Source: JACVRW01 sp963746825
Lineage (GTDB): Bacteria; Actinomycetota; Thermoleophilia; Solirubrobacterales; Thermoleophilaceae
Length of the DNA stretch: 64,000 bases
Assembly (NCBI GenBank): GCA_963746825.1
Contig: CAVVCU010000010.1
Location: forward strand, 194,159-258,158
Reading direction: 5' to 3'
Shown here: positions 1 to 9,741 of the stretch, piece by piece
Layout: the number at the start of each line of letters is the position of its first letter
How positions within the stretch are numbered: the stretch's first letter is position 1
Made by a program: the position numbers and the translations under genes
Notes under the pieces: generated by a model
Database searches by the model: none
Seen by the model: only the letters and a program-made list of their open reading frames with translations
Told to the model about the DNA's origin: nothing

Positions 1-1
1 C

Positions 2-685
2 GAGCAGGGGCCCGTGCTCGAGAGCCGCGGCGAGCCCGCCGCCACTGTGCTCGGCACCTGCGGGGTGGAGCGTCACGTGGGCGTGTTCACCGGCGAGACC
101 GCCCACGCCGGCGCCACGCCGATGGGGCTGCGGCGCGACAGCTTCGCGGCCACCGCCCAGGCGGCGCTGGCCATCCGCGAGGTCGGCTTTCGCCACGACG
201 GGGTCTGCACGGTGGGCGGAGCCACCAGCGAGCCCGGAGTGGTAACGGCGATCGCCGGTCGCACGGAGATGCTGCTCGACCAGCGCCATCTCGATCCCGG
301 CGAGCTGGCCGCCATGCTCGACGAGGCCCGGGAGGCGTGCGACCAGGCCGCCGCCGACCAGGGCTGCGAGGTAGAGCTGCGCCACGTCTGGTCGATTCCG
401 CCGATCCCCTTCGACGACCGGCTGATCGAGTTGGCGCGCGAGGCGGTGACCGAAGCGGGCGGCAAGGACACCGCGATCCCGAGCGGACCGTTGCACGACG
501 CCGCGGAGATGGCGCGGCTGCTGCCCACCGTGATGATCTTCTCCTCCTCCTCGCCGCCGGTGTCACACACCAAGGAGGAGGACACCCCCGAGGACGACCT
601 GCGCGTGGCCATCGAGGCCTACGGGCTCACCGTGCAGCGCACGCTGGGGCTGGTCGCCTCGGGCGATCTTCCGCCGCGCGCCTGA
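2..685 (+). CDS. M20-family amidohydrolase (N-carbamoyl-L-amino-acid hydrolase / allantoate amidohydrolase type), 3' part
   Basis: The reading frame is open from the first complete codon of the window, so the true start lies upstream. The frame begins EQGPVLES, the conserved EQGP motif that in the HyuC/AllC branch of peptidase family M20 carries an active-site glutamate. Further along are GETAHAGATPM, the dimerisation/substrate-binding stretch, and SGPLHDAAEMA, which matches the family SGAGHDA motif with its metal-binding histidine. About 228 residues remain of an expected 400-420. These enzymes are binuclear-metal cytosolic hydrolases that remove carbamoyl or ureido groups in hydantoin, pyrimidine or purine breakdown. 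Which substrate applies cannot be decided from this half alone. The family assignment is firm. Confidence 0.85.
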   Translation, partial: EQGPVLESRGEPAATVLGTCGVERHVGVFTGETAHAGATPMGLRRDSFAATAQAALAIREVGFRHDGVCTVGGATSEPGVVTAIAGRTEMLLDQRHLDPGELAAMLDEAREACDQAAADQGCEVELRHVWSIPPIPFDDRLIELAREAVTEAGGKDTAIPSGPLHDAAEMARLLPTVMIFSSSSPPVSHTKEEDTPEDDLRVAIEAYGLTVQRTLGLVASGDLPPRA

Positions 686-696
686 GCGCGGCGGCC

Positions 697-1740
697 TCAG
701 CGCAGGTAGATCGGGTTGGACAGGATCCACGTGCGCTCGCGGCCCTTGGCCCGGCGCCGGGCCTCCACTCTGTATACGCCACGCTCCTCCACCGGGTGAT
801 CGAGCGAGGTGCCCTCGGCCGAGGCCACCGGGCGCCCGTCCCGCAGCAGCCGCAGCCGGGCGGGCAGGGGCGTGCGGGCGCGCAGGGTCCGCCGCCCCGC
901 GGGGCCCTCCTGGCCCATGGTCAGGTCGTCGGCCTCGAAGCGAAAGCCGCGGGCCGGGGCGACGGCGTCGACCGCGATGTAGCAGCGGCCTGACCGCAGG
1001 GCGGCGTACACCTCCCCGCGATCGTGCTCGAGCTCGCCGGTCGGCGGCTCGGAGCAGAGCACGTGGGTGCGGATGTGGCGAAACGAGCGCCGGTAGCTCA
1101 TCGCGCGAATCGGCACGAAGCGCCCCACTCGCTTGCCGAATTGATGTGCGTCGAGGCCTCCGAGCCCCACCAGGCGCCGAGTTTGGCCCAGCGCGTCCCA
1201 CTCCTGCATGTTGCGAAGAGGCGGATGATCGAGCGCGCGGCCCGGCGCGAGCACGAAGCGCAGCACGTCCGAGACCCCGCGAAAGGCCTCGCCCGTGTCG
1301 TTGACGAAGCTCCAGAGCTCGATGCCGTCGAGGTCCTCGGAGCGCAGCGCGCCGGCGTCGAAGGGCATGCCCGAGCCCGTCCGCTTGAAGCGCTCGGATC
1401 CCTTCGAGAAGGGGTGGGCGGCAAAGCCGAACCCGCCCGCCTCGCGGACGGCGGCGCAGATGCCCGCCGCGTCGAGCCCGGCGTGGTCGATCTCCTCCTC
1501 GATGCCGAAAGCCAGGTAGTGATTGCTCCGCGCGGGCGAGACCTCGGTGCCCACCAGCACGAGCACGTCGTCGCCGTACCAGCCCTCCTCGCCCTGGCGC
1601 TTGGCCTCCAGCGAGTCGTGATCGGTGAGGAGGACCACGTCCGCGCGGGCCCGCCGCGCGGCCCGGGCGATCTCGGGCACCGTGCCGGTTCCGTCGGAGT
1701 GGACGGAATGCAGGTGGACGACGCAAGAGAGGTCGTGCAT
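697..1740 (-). CDS. PHP-domain metal-dependent phosphoesterase
   Basis: A 347-residue protein whose N-terminus has the PHP signature: HLHSVHSDG at residues 9-17 followed by LLTDHDS near residue 38. These supply the histidines and aspartates that bind the metal cluster in PHP phosphoesterases (DNA polymerase PHP domain, histidinol phosphatase, TrpH/YciV). Beyond the roughly 250-residue PHP core there is a C-terminal beta-rich tail (residues about 255-347) resembling the sandwich extension found in secreted or CehA-like PHP proteins. No signal peptide is visible, so it is probably cytosolic. It is divergent from aconitase with only 18 bp between the two starts, so both promoters must overlap coding sequence. 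The substrate is unknown. Confidence 0.8.
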   Translation of the reverse strand: MHDLSCVVHLHSVHSDGTGTVPEIARAARRARADVVLLTDHDSLEAKRQGEEGWYGDDVLVLVGTEVSPARSNHYLAFGIEEEIDHAGLDAAGICAAVREAGGFGFAAHPFSKGSERFKRTGSGMPFDAGALRSEDLDGIELWSFVNDTGEAFRGVSDVLRFVLAPGRALDHPPLRNMQEWDALGQTRRLVGLGGLDAHQFGKRVGRFVPIRAMSYRRSFRHIRTHVLCSEPPTGELEHDRGEVYAALRSGRCYIAVDAVAPARGFRFEADDLTMGQEGPAGRRTLRARTPLPARLRLLRDGRPVASAEGTSLDHPVEERGVYRVEARRRAKGRERTWILSNPIYLR

Positions 1741-1758
1741 CTGGGTAGTGTCTAGGAC

Positions 1759-4465
<2,707 letters not shown>

Positions 4466-4466
4466 G

Positions 4467-4691
4467 TTAAGCGCGTATACGCACGCGCGCGTCCGCCTGC
4501 CTGCCCCGGCACCCGGCGGGCACCTTCTCCGGCTCGCGCTCCGGGCGGGGCGCGGGCTCGCGCCTTGGCGTTGGCGCCGGCTCGCGGGGCTCCCGGGGTT
4601 CCTGGGGCGGCGCGGTGACCGGCTCGCGGCGCGGCTCGACGATGATCGTCCGTGAGGGCCCGTCGAGGCCCGCGCGCAGGAGGCCGTTCAT
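4467..4691 (-). CDS. small proline/arginine/glutamate-rich hypothetical protein
   Basis: A 74-residue ORF with an ATG start at 4691. It opens with MNGLLRAGLDGPSRTIIVEP and then becomes a low-complexity run of REP/EPR/PAP units, ending in a basic tail. It has no membrane helix or signal peptide and no clear Shine-Dalgarno sequence. The ordered N-terminal 20 residues followed by a Pro/Glu/Arg tail resembles small actinobacterial proteins of unknown role, but I cannot name a family. It converges on aconitase, with its stop 1 bp beyond the aconitase stop. It could be a fortuitous high-GC ORF; codon use and the non-repetitive N-terminus favour a real gene modestly. Confidence 0.4.
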   Translation of the reverse strand: MNGLLRAGLDGPSRTIIVEPRREPVTAPPQEPREPREPAPTPRREPAPRPEREPEKVPAGCRGRQADARVRIRA

Positions 4692-4745
4692 GAGGAAATG
4701 ATAATCAACGCCGATCGCCTGCCTGGCTTCGGTTTCCTCGTCGCC

Positions 4746-4774
4746 TTGACAATTGATAGGTCGATCAATAAGCT
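4746..4774 (+). promoter_or_regulatory. sigma70-type promoter of the tetR gene
   Basis: TTGACA (4746-4751), a 17-bp spacer and TAAGCT (4769-4774), only 7 bp before the ATG of the TetR gene at 4781. The predicted transcript is therefore leaderless or nearly so. The spacer is almost entirely occupied by the operator-like palindrome, which fits autorepression. Confidence 0.55.
4753..4773 (+). promoter_or_regulatory. TetR operator O1 (palindrome ATTGAT-N6-ATCAAT)
   Basis: Inverted repeat ATTGAT (4752-4757), AGGTCG, ATCAAT (4764-4769) in the spacer of the tetR promoter. A closely related 21-bp sequence (17 of 21 positions identical) lies in front of the MFS transporter gene at 5352-5372. Two copies of the same AT-rich palindrome in this GC-rich region, one before the regulator and one before its neighbour transporter, are what a self-regulating TetR efflux switch would show. 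Confidence 0.6.
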
Positions 4775-4780
4775 GCCCGC

Positions 4781-5323
4781 ATGGCAGTCAGCAAGGCTCC
4801 CGTCGGCGGTACCCGGTCTTCTTCGGAGGAACGCCGCGAGCAGGTGATCGGCGCGGCGGTCAAGGAGTTCGCGGATCACGGCTTCCACGCAACCAGCACC
4901 AGCGCCATCGCCAAGCGCGCCGGGATCTCGCAGCCGTACATATACGCACTTTTCCCCAACAAGCACGCGCTGTTCCTGGCCGCCCACGAACACGTCGTCG
5001 ACCACATCCGGCGTGTCTTCACCGAGGCGGCGCACGGCCAGGACACCCCCGAGGAACGGCTGCGGGCCATGGGCGCGGCCTACATGGAGCTCCTCGGCGA
5101 CCGCGACGAGATCCTTTTCCAGATGCAGTCCCACGCGGCGGCCGGCGACCCCTCGCTGCGCGAACCCGTGCGCTCGGAGTTCATGCGCCTGATGGATGAC
5201 GTGCGGCGCCTGAGCGGCGCCTCGAGCGAGGAGGTGGCGTCGTTCATGGCTCTGGGCATGCTGCTCAACGTGGCGGCGGCGTTGGAGCTGCCGCAGGAGT
5301 ACGTGCCCCCGCCTCCGTGCTAG
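4781..5323 (+). CDS. TetR-family transcriptional repressor
   Basis: 180 residues. The N-terminal helix-turn-helix spans about residues 20-66: REQVIGAAVKEFADHGFHATS, then TSAIAKRAGISQPYIYALF with the TetR recognition-helix pattern and the trailing F-x-N-K. The C-terminal ligand and dimerisation domain (70-180) is divergent, as usual, and ends in PPPP. The ATG at 4781 is chosen because it directly follows the promoter and operator at 4746-4774. The next gene, 61 bp downstream, is a 14-helix drug transporter preceded by the same operator, so the likely job is ligand-relieved repression of itself and the pump. Confidence 0.9.
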   Translation: MAVSKAPVGGTRSSSEERREQVIGAAVKEFADHGFHATSTSAIAKRAGISQPYIYALFPNKHALFLAAHEHVVDHIRRVFTEAAHGQDTPEERLRAMGAAYMELLGDRDEILFQMQSHAAAGDPSLREPVRSEFMRLMDDVRRLSGASSEEVASFMALGMLLNVAAALELPQEYVPPPPC

Positions 5324-5351
5324 ATCGGGCCGTCTCTTTTTTCTCTTCTAA

Positions 5352-5372
5352 GTGATAGATCAACCAATAAGC
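5352..5372 (+). promoter_or_regulatory. TetR operator O2 in front of the MFS gene
   Basis: Imperfect palindrome beginning GTGATAGATCAACC and ending AATAAGC, matching O1 (4753-4773) at 17 of 21 positions, including the shared right end CAATAAGC. It overlaps the first codons of the longest possible MFS ORF, which argues that translation really starts downstream at the GTG at 5385. Confidence 0.6.
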
Positions 5373-5384
5373 AAGGAGATCCCA

Positions 5385-6785
5385 GTGTCAAGCCGACAGA
5401 GCCTTTTCACCCTGACCATCGTCTCGGTAGCCCTCTTCATGGTCACGCTGGACAACCTCGTGGTCACCAACGCCCTGGTGAGCATCCGCGAGGACCTCGG
5501 TGCTTCGCTCGAGGAGCTGGAGTGGACGGTCAACGCCTACACGCTCAGCTTCGCCGTCTTCCTCCTCACCGGCGCCGCACTGGGGGACCGCCTGGGCCGC
5601 CGGCGCGTCTTCGCCGCCGGCATCGGCATCTTCACCGTCGCCTCGGCCGCGGCGGCCCTCGCGCCCAGCACCGAGGCCCTGATCGCGGCCCGCGCGCTCC
5701 AGGGGATGGGGGCCGCGGCCATAACCCCGCTCTCGCTCACCCTGCTGAGCGACGCCTTCGCAGCCGAGAAGCGCGGGCTGGCGCTGGGTGTCTGGTCCGG
5801 TGTCTCGGGCCTCGGGGTGGCCCTGGGGCCGGTGGTCGGCGGGGCCGTGGTCGAGGGATTCTCCTGGCAGTGGATCTTCTGGCTGAACGTTCCCATCGGG
5901 TTGGCGCTGGCGCCGATGGCGATCTCGCTGCTGCGCGAGAGCCGCGGGCCCAACGCGACCCTCGACCTTCCCGGCGTGACGCTGGCCAGCGTCGGGCTGC
6001 TGGGCGTGGTGTTCGGGATCGTGCGCGCACAGGCACTCGGTTGGACGAGCACCACGGTGGTGGCCTCGCTCGCGGGCGGCGCCCTGCTGCTGGCCGCGTT
6101 CGCCGTGTGGGAGTCGCGGACGAGCACGCCGATGCTGCCGCTTCGCTTCTTTCGCGACCGGGGCTTCTCGGCCACCAACGGCGTATCGCTGGCCATGTTC
6201 TTCGGCGCCTTTGGCGCGATCTTCCTCCTGGCGCAGTTCTTCCAGGTGGCCCAGGGCTACTCGCCGCTCGAGGCGGGCATCCGCACGCTCCCCTGGACGG
6301 CGATGCCGATCTTCGTCGCGCCGGTGGCGGGCATCCTGTCCGACCGCATCGGCAGCCGGCCGCTCATGGCCGCCGGACTGGCGCTGCAGGCCGGGGCCCT
6401 CGGCTGGCTCGCGCTCATCACCACGCCCGACATGGCCTACGGCCTGCTGGTGCCCGCCTTCGTGATGGCCGGCACGGGCATGGCGCTCGTGTTCGCGCCG
6501 GCGGCCAACGCGGTGCTGTCCTCGGTGCGTCCCGAGGAGGCGGGCCAGGCCTCCGGGGCCAACAACACGATTCGCGAGATCGGCGGCGTGCTGGGCGTGG
6601 CGGTGCTCTCAACCGTGTTCACCAGTGCGGGCGACTTCGGATCGCCGCAGGCCTACGTCGACGGCCTCGTGCCGGCGGTATGGGTCGGCGCGGCCGTGCT
6701 GGCGGTGGGGGCGCTGGTGGCGCTGCTGGTGCCCGGCCGCGCTCAGGCGCCGCCGTTGGCCGCGCCTTCGCCCGCGCCCGCGTAG
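5385..6785 (+). CDS. MFS drug:H+ antiporter, DHA2 (14-helix) family
   Basis: A multidrug exporter of the major facilitator superfamily in the cytoplasmic membrane. LDNLVVTNAL in helix 1 corresponds to the DHA2 LDxTIVNVAL motif; GDRLGRRRVF is the loop 2-3 motif A; GLGVALGPVVGG resembles the antiporter motif C in helix 5. About 14 hydrophobic segments fit the 466-residue length. The GTG at 5385 is preferred because AAGGAG (5373-5378) sits 6 bp upstream, whereas a start at 5352 would fall inside operator O2. It is the likely target of the adjacent TetR. The 3' end overlaps the convergent nitroreductase-like gene by 43 bp. The substrate is unknown. Confidence 0.9.
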   Translation: MSSRQSLFTLTIVSVALFMVTLDNLVVTNALVSIREDLGASLEELEWTVNAYTLSFAVFLLTGAALGDRLGRRRVFAAGIGIFTVASAAAALAPSTEALIAARALQGMGAAAITPLSLTLLSDAFAAEKRGLALGVWSGVSGLGVALGPVVGGAVVEGFSWQWIFWLNVPIGLALAPMAISLLRESRGPNATLDLPGVTLASVGLLGVVFGIVRAQALGWTSTTVVASLAGGALLLAAFAVWESRTSTPMLPLRFFRDRGFSATNGVSLAMFFGAFGAIFLLAQFFQVAQGYSPLEAGIRTLPWTAMPIFVAPVAGILSDRIGSRPLMAAGLALQAGALGWLALITTPDMAYGLLVPAFVMAGTGMALVFAPAANAVLSSVRPEEAGQASGANNTIREIGGVLGVAVLSTVFTSAGDFGSPQAYVDGLVPAVWVGAAVLAVGALVALLVPGRAQAPPLAAPSPAPA

Positions 6786-7294
6786 GGCTCGAGCACCACC
6801 ACGGGGATCACGCGCCCGCCGGTCCGCTCGGCGTAGGTCGAATAGCCGGCGTAGTAGTCCACCGCCTCGTCCCACAGGCGGGCGCGCTCCTCCCCCTCCG
6901 CCACCCTGGCCCGGTACCGGCCGGTCACCCCGCCGGGCCCGAGAAAGGTCACCACCGGGTTCCTGCGCAGATTCCAATACCAGGCGGGACTCTTCGGGTC
7001 ACCTCCCTTGGAAGCGATCAGCACCACTCGCTCGCCGTCGCGCAGGAAGAGCAGCGGTGTCCTGCGGGGTTCGCCGCTCCGCGCGCCTATCGTGCCCAGC
7101 AGGCCCACCGGGTGCCCGAGCGTGATCGATAGCCGCCCGCGGGAGAGCGGGAGCAGCACCCGGTCGACCCGGGTGGCCACGTTGCCGAAGTACCAGGTTC
7201 CGGCCGGCGAACGGGCCACGTCCTCGAGCCGGCGTTGGAGCGGACTCAGCCGGCGGCGGCGCGGGGTGGTGCTCACGGGGTGAGGATCCCACAT
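6743..7294 (-). CDS. DDN-type nitroreductase / F420-dependent oxidoreductase-like protein
   Basis: 183 residues from an ATG at 7294 (a GTG at 7276 is an alternative). The core motifs GTIGARSGEPRRTPLLF and IASKGGDPKSPAWYWNLR match the deazaflavin-dependent nitroreductase family (Mycobacterium Ddn-like split-barrel proteins that use F420H2 to reduce quinones or nitroimidazoles). Conservation of the SGxxRxxPL and ASKGG...PAWY-NL segments is strong. An F420 role is inferred from the family; the natural substrate is unknown. It converges on the MFS gene with a 43-bp overlap and is divergent from the following desulfurase-like gene, 15 bp apart. Confidence 0.85.
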   Translation of the reverse strand: MWDPHPVSTTPRRRRLSPLQRRLEDVARSPAGTWYFGNVATRVDRVLLPLSRGRLSITLGHPVGLLGTIGARSGEPRRTPLLFLRDGERVVLIASKGGDPKSPAWYWNLRRNPVVTFLGPGGVTGRYRARVAEGEERARLWDEAVDYYAGYSTYAERTGGRVIPVVVLEPYAGAGEGAANGGA

Positions 7295-7309
7295 GAGAAG
7301 CTGTCGGCG

Positions 7310-8524
7310 ATGGCCTCCTCCACCCGCCCTTCCGAACCGGCGCTCGCGGACGTCCGGGAGCGCTTCCCCGCCCTGGCGAGCGACGCCGCCTTTCTCGACG
7401 GGCCGGGCGGGTCGCAGGCCCCGCAGGAGGTTCTGGACGCTATCGCCGGCTGCCTCCGCGACGCGAACGCCAACCTGGGCGGGGCCTTCGCCACCTCGGC
7501 CCGGGCGGTCGAGATCATGGAGCGCGGACGCGAGGCGGCGGCCGATTTCACCGGCGGCGATGTCGAGGGCATCGCCTTCGGCGCGAACATGACCACCCTC
7601 AACTTCCTGCTCGCTCACGCGGTGGCGCGCACGCTCGAAGCGGGCGACGAGATCGTGGTGACCGCCCTCGATCACGACGCCAACATCTCGCCCTGGCTGT
7701 TGCTGGCCGCCGACCACGACCTCGTGGTGCGCCAGGCGCCGATTCACACCGGCGACGTGACCCTCGACCACGACGCCCTCGAAGGGCTCATCGGGGAACG
7801 CACGAAGGTCGTCGCCTTCACGCTCGCCTCCAACGCGGTCGGCTCACTCACCGACCCCGCGCGAATCGCGTCCGCGGCCCACCGGGTCGGGGCACTGGCC
7901 TGGGCCGACGGAGTGCACTTCGCTCCCCACCGGCGCCTCAAAATGGCCGATTGGGGCCTTGATGTGCTGCTCTGCTCTCCGTATAAGTTCTTCGGGCCCC
8001 ACCTGGGGGTGGCCTCGATTCGCCCCGATCTGGCCAAATCGCTGCCTGCGGACCGTGTTCGCCCGGCCGAGGAGGACCCTCCCGGGCATCGCTTCGAGAC
8101 CGGTACGCAGTCCCACGAGGCGGTGGCCGGCGCCACCGCGGCGATCGAGTACCTGCGCTGGCTGGGAAGCGGGTCGCTGGACCGCTGCTTCGAGCGCATC
8201 GTCGAGCACGAGGACGCCCTCTGCGCGCGCTTTCTCGACGGCCTCCCCGCCGGATTGGAGCTCTACGGCGTGCGGGGCGTGGAGGGCCGCACGCCGACCT
8301 TCTGCTTCAACCTGCCCGGCCACACGCCGCGCGACCTGGCCGAGCGCCTGGGGGAGCGCGGCCTCTACGTGTGGGACGGGGACTACTACGCCCTCGAACC
8401 GATGCGGGCACTGGGCCTGGACGCCACCGGCGGCGCGGTCCGAGCCGGCTTCCTTCATTACACGACGGAGACAGAGGTGGATCGCCTGCTGGAGGCACTG
8501 GCCAGTCTGGCCAACCGACCTTAG
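7310..8524 (+). CDS. cysteine desulfurase-like PLP aminotransferase (class V fold)
   Basis: 404 residues from the ATG at 7310. It has the class V aminotransferase layout: FLDGPGGSQAP near the N-terminus, WADGVHFAPH with the PLP-ring aspartate, and CSPYKFFGPHLG carrying the Schiff-base lysine at residue 226. In SufS/NifS a C-terminal RxGxxCAxP loop provides the sulfur-accepting cysteine; here the corresponding stretch reads YVWDGDYYALEP and has no cysteine. That matches the 'cysteine desulfurase-like' subfamily rather than a true IscS/SufS, so sulfur-transfer activity should not be assumed. No Fe-S assembly genes are adjacent. Confidence 0.85.
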   Translation: MASSTRPSEPALADVRERFPALASDAAFLDGPGGSQAPQEVLDAIAGCLRDANANLGGAFATSARAVEIMERGREAAADFTGGDVEGIAFGANMTTLNFLLAHAVARTLEAGDEIVVTALDHDANISPWLLLAADHDLVVRQAPIHTGDVTLDHDALEGLIGERTKVVAFTLASNAVGSLTDPARIASAAHRVGALAWADGVHFAPHRRLKMADWGLDVLLCSPYKFFGPHLGVASIRPDLAKSLPADRVRPAEEDPPGHRFETGTQSHEAVAGATAAIEYLRWLGSGSLDRCFERIVEHEDALCARFLDGLPAGLELYGVRGVEGRTPTFCFNLPGHTPRDLAERLGERGLYVWDGDYYALEPMRALGLDATGGAVRAGFLHYTTETEVDRLLEALASLANRP

Positions 8525-8557
8525 GATGGGTGGGGCGGATGGAGGAGCCCCCTGCCC

Positions 8558-9349
8558 ATGCTTGATATCTCAGCGGTGAACCTCGCTGATCTCGCCCTCG
8601 CCCTCGAGGATCACTCCGAGGAGCAGAGCTGGCGCTTCGATCCGGTGGACGGAACGGTCGCGCCGTTCTTCGCGTCGAGCATCGAGCAGCCCGGCGACCA
8701 GAGCGCCGTGGAGGCCCTGATCGCCATCGAGCCGCTGCCCAGCGCCGTGGTGTATCGCGACATGCAGGACTTCGTGGCTCGGGTGCGCGATCCCAACGCC
8801 CGCGATCTGCTGCAGGGCGCCCTGAACGGGCGGGGCGCGTTCCGGCGCTTCAAGGACCTGCTCGAGCTGGACTTCCCCGAGCTCCGCGGCGCGTGGTTTG
8901 CCTTCCACGACGTCCGCGCCGAGCGGCGGGCGATCGACTGGCTGGCCGAGCGCGGCCTGGTGAGCGACGATGCCGCCGCCGACGGGCGGGCACGCCGCCC
9001 CGATCCCGAGCTGGGCGGGCTTCCCGGCCTTCTCGACGCCGACGCGGTGGCTCGCCGCGTGGCCAACGACCTGCGCCGGGTCTACAAGGACCGCCTCAGG
9101 AGCCTTCACCTGGTGGGCGCCTGGGCCCGCGGCGATGCTCATCCCGAGTCGGAGCTCGAGCTGGTGGTGGTGCTCGACGAGATCGCCGACCACTGGGAGG
9201 AGCGCCGGCACCTCGACCGCGTGATGTGGCGTCATTCGATACGGAACAACACCGTGATCAGGCAGCGGTCGGTCAGCGAGACGGAGCTGCAGGCGCGGCC
9301 CACCCCGCGGATGACCCATGCCCTGCTCGAGGGGGTGCGCGTAGCGTGA
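8558..9349 (+). CDS. UPF0158 domain fused to a minimal nucleotidyltransferase (MNT-like) domain
   Basis: 263 residues. The first roughly 135 residues match UPF0158 (VNLADLALALED, YRDMQDFVARV, GRGAFRRFKD, WFAFHDVRAERRAIDWL). From about residue 165 there is a nucleotidyltransferase-like segment with GAWARGDAHPESELELVVVL. This resembles the GSxARGxxxxxSDxDL motif of MNT proteins, but both catalytic aspartates are glutamates (SELEL). The gene overlaps the following HEPN gene by 4 bp (GTGA), the standard MNT-HEPN pairing of toxin-antitoxin systems. The fusion to UPF0158 and the D-to-E changes are unusual; this could be an inactive or altered antitoxin. Confidence 0.75.
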   Translation: MLDISAVNLADLALALEDHSEEQSWRFDPVDGTVAPFFASSIEQPGDQSAVEALIAIEPLPSAVVYRDMQDFVARVRDPNARDLLQGALNGRGAFRRFKDLLELDFPELRGAWFAFHDVRAERRAIDWLAERGLVSDDAAADGRARRPDPELGGLPGLLDADAVARRVANDLRRVYKDRLRSLHLVGAWARGDAHPESELELVVVLDEIADHWEERRHLDRVMWRHSIRNNTVIRQRSVSETELQARPTPRMTHALLEGVRVA

Positions 9350-9735
9350 ACACCGAGATCGACCAGCTCCTGGACCGCGGGCGCGAGGAGCTGCGGGCTG
9401 CGCAGGTCCTGCTGGACGCCGGCTTCCCCTCACAGGCCCTCTCGCGGGCCTACATCGCCGCCTTCGACGCCGCCGCGGCGGCTCTGGAGTCGATCGGCGA
9501 GATGCCGCACACCCGCACCGGCGTGATCTCCGCGTTCGGCCGGCGCATTGTCAGCGAGGGCGGCCTCGATCACGAGGTGGGGAGAAGCCTGCGTCGCCTG
9601 TTCGACGATCGGGACTACGTCGACTACGCCCTCGGCGAGGCCCCGGCCGACCAGGCGCGCGCGGCGATCAGCGACGCCGGGCGCCTGTTCGACGCCACGA
9701 TCCAATGGATCGAACGCCGCGCCGCCGCCGCCTGA
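9346..9735 (+). CDS. HEPN-domain protein
   Basis: 129 residues, GTG start inside the stop of the preceding gene. Recognisable HEPN features: an N-terminal helix REELRAAQVLLDAGFPSQA, the paired helix SRAYIAAFDAAAAAL, then HTRTGVISAFG and LFDDRDYVDYAL. The last corresponds to the conserved R-x-x-x-DY region of the uncharacterised HEPN family (PF05168 type). A canonical R-x4-6-H ribonuclease motif is not present, so RNase toxin activity is doubtful. Its partner is the UPF0158-nucleotidyltransferase upstream. In known pairs the nucleotidyltransferase AMPylates the HEPN toxin on a tyrosine; tyrosines in RDYVDY are candidates here. Confidence 0.8.
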   Translation: MNTEIDQLLDRGREELRAAQVLLDAGFPSQALSRAYIAAFDAAAAALESIGEMPHTRTGVISAFGRRIVSEGGLDHEVGRSLRRLFDDRDYVDYALGEAPADQARAAISDAGRLFDATIQWIERRAAAA

Positions 9736-9741
9736 GGATCG

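Noticed and set aside
5324..5350. Rho-independent terminator after tetR (T-rich TCTCTTTTTTCTCTT)
   Set aside because: There is a T-run but no stable hairpin directly before it.
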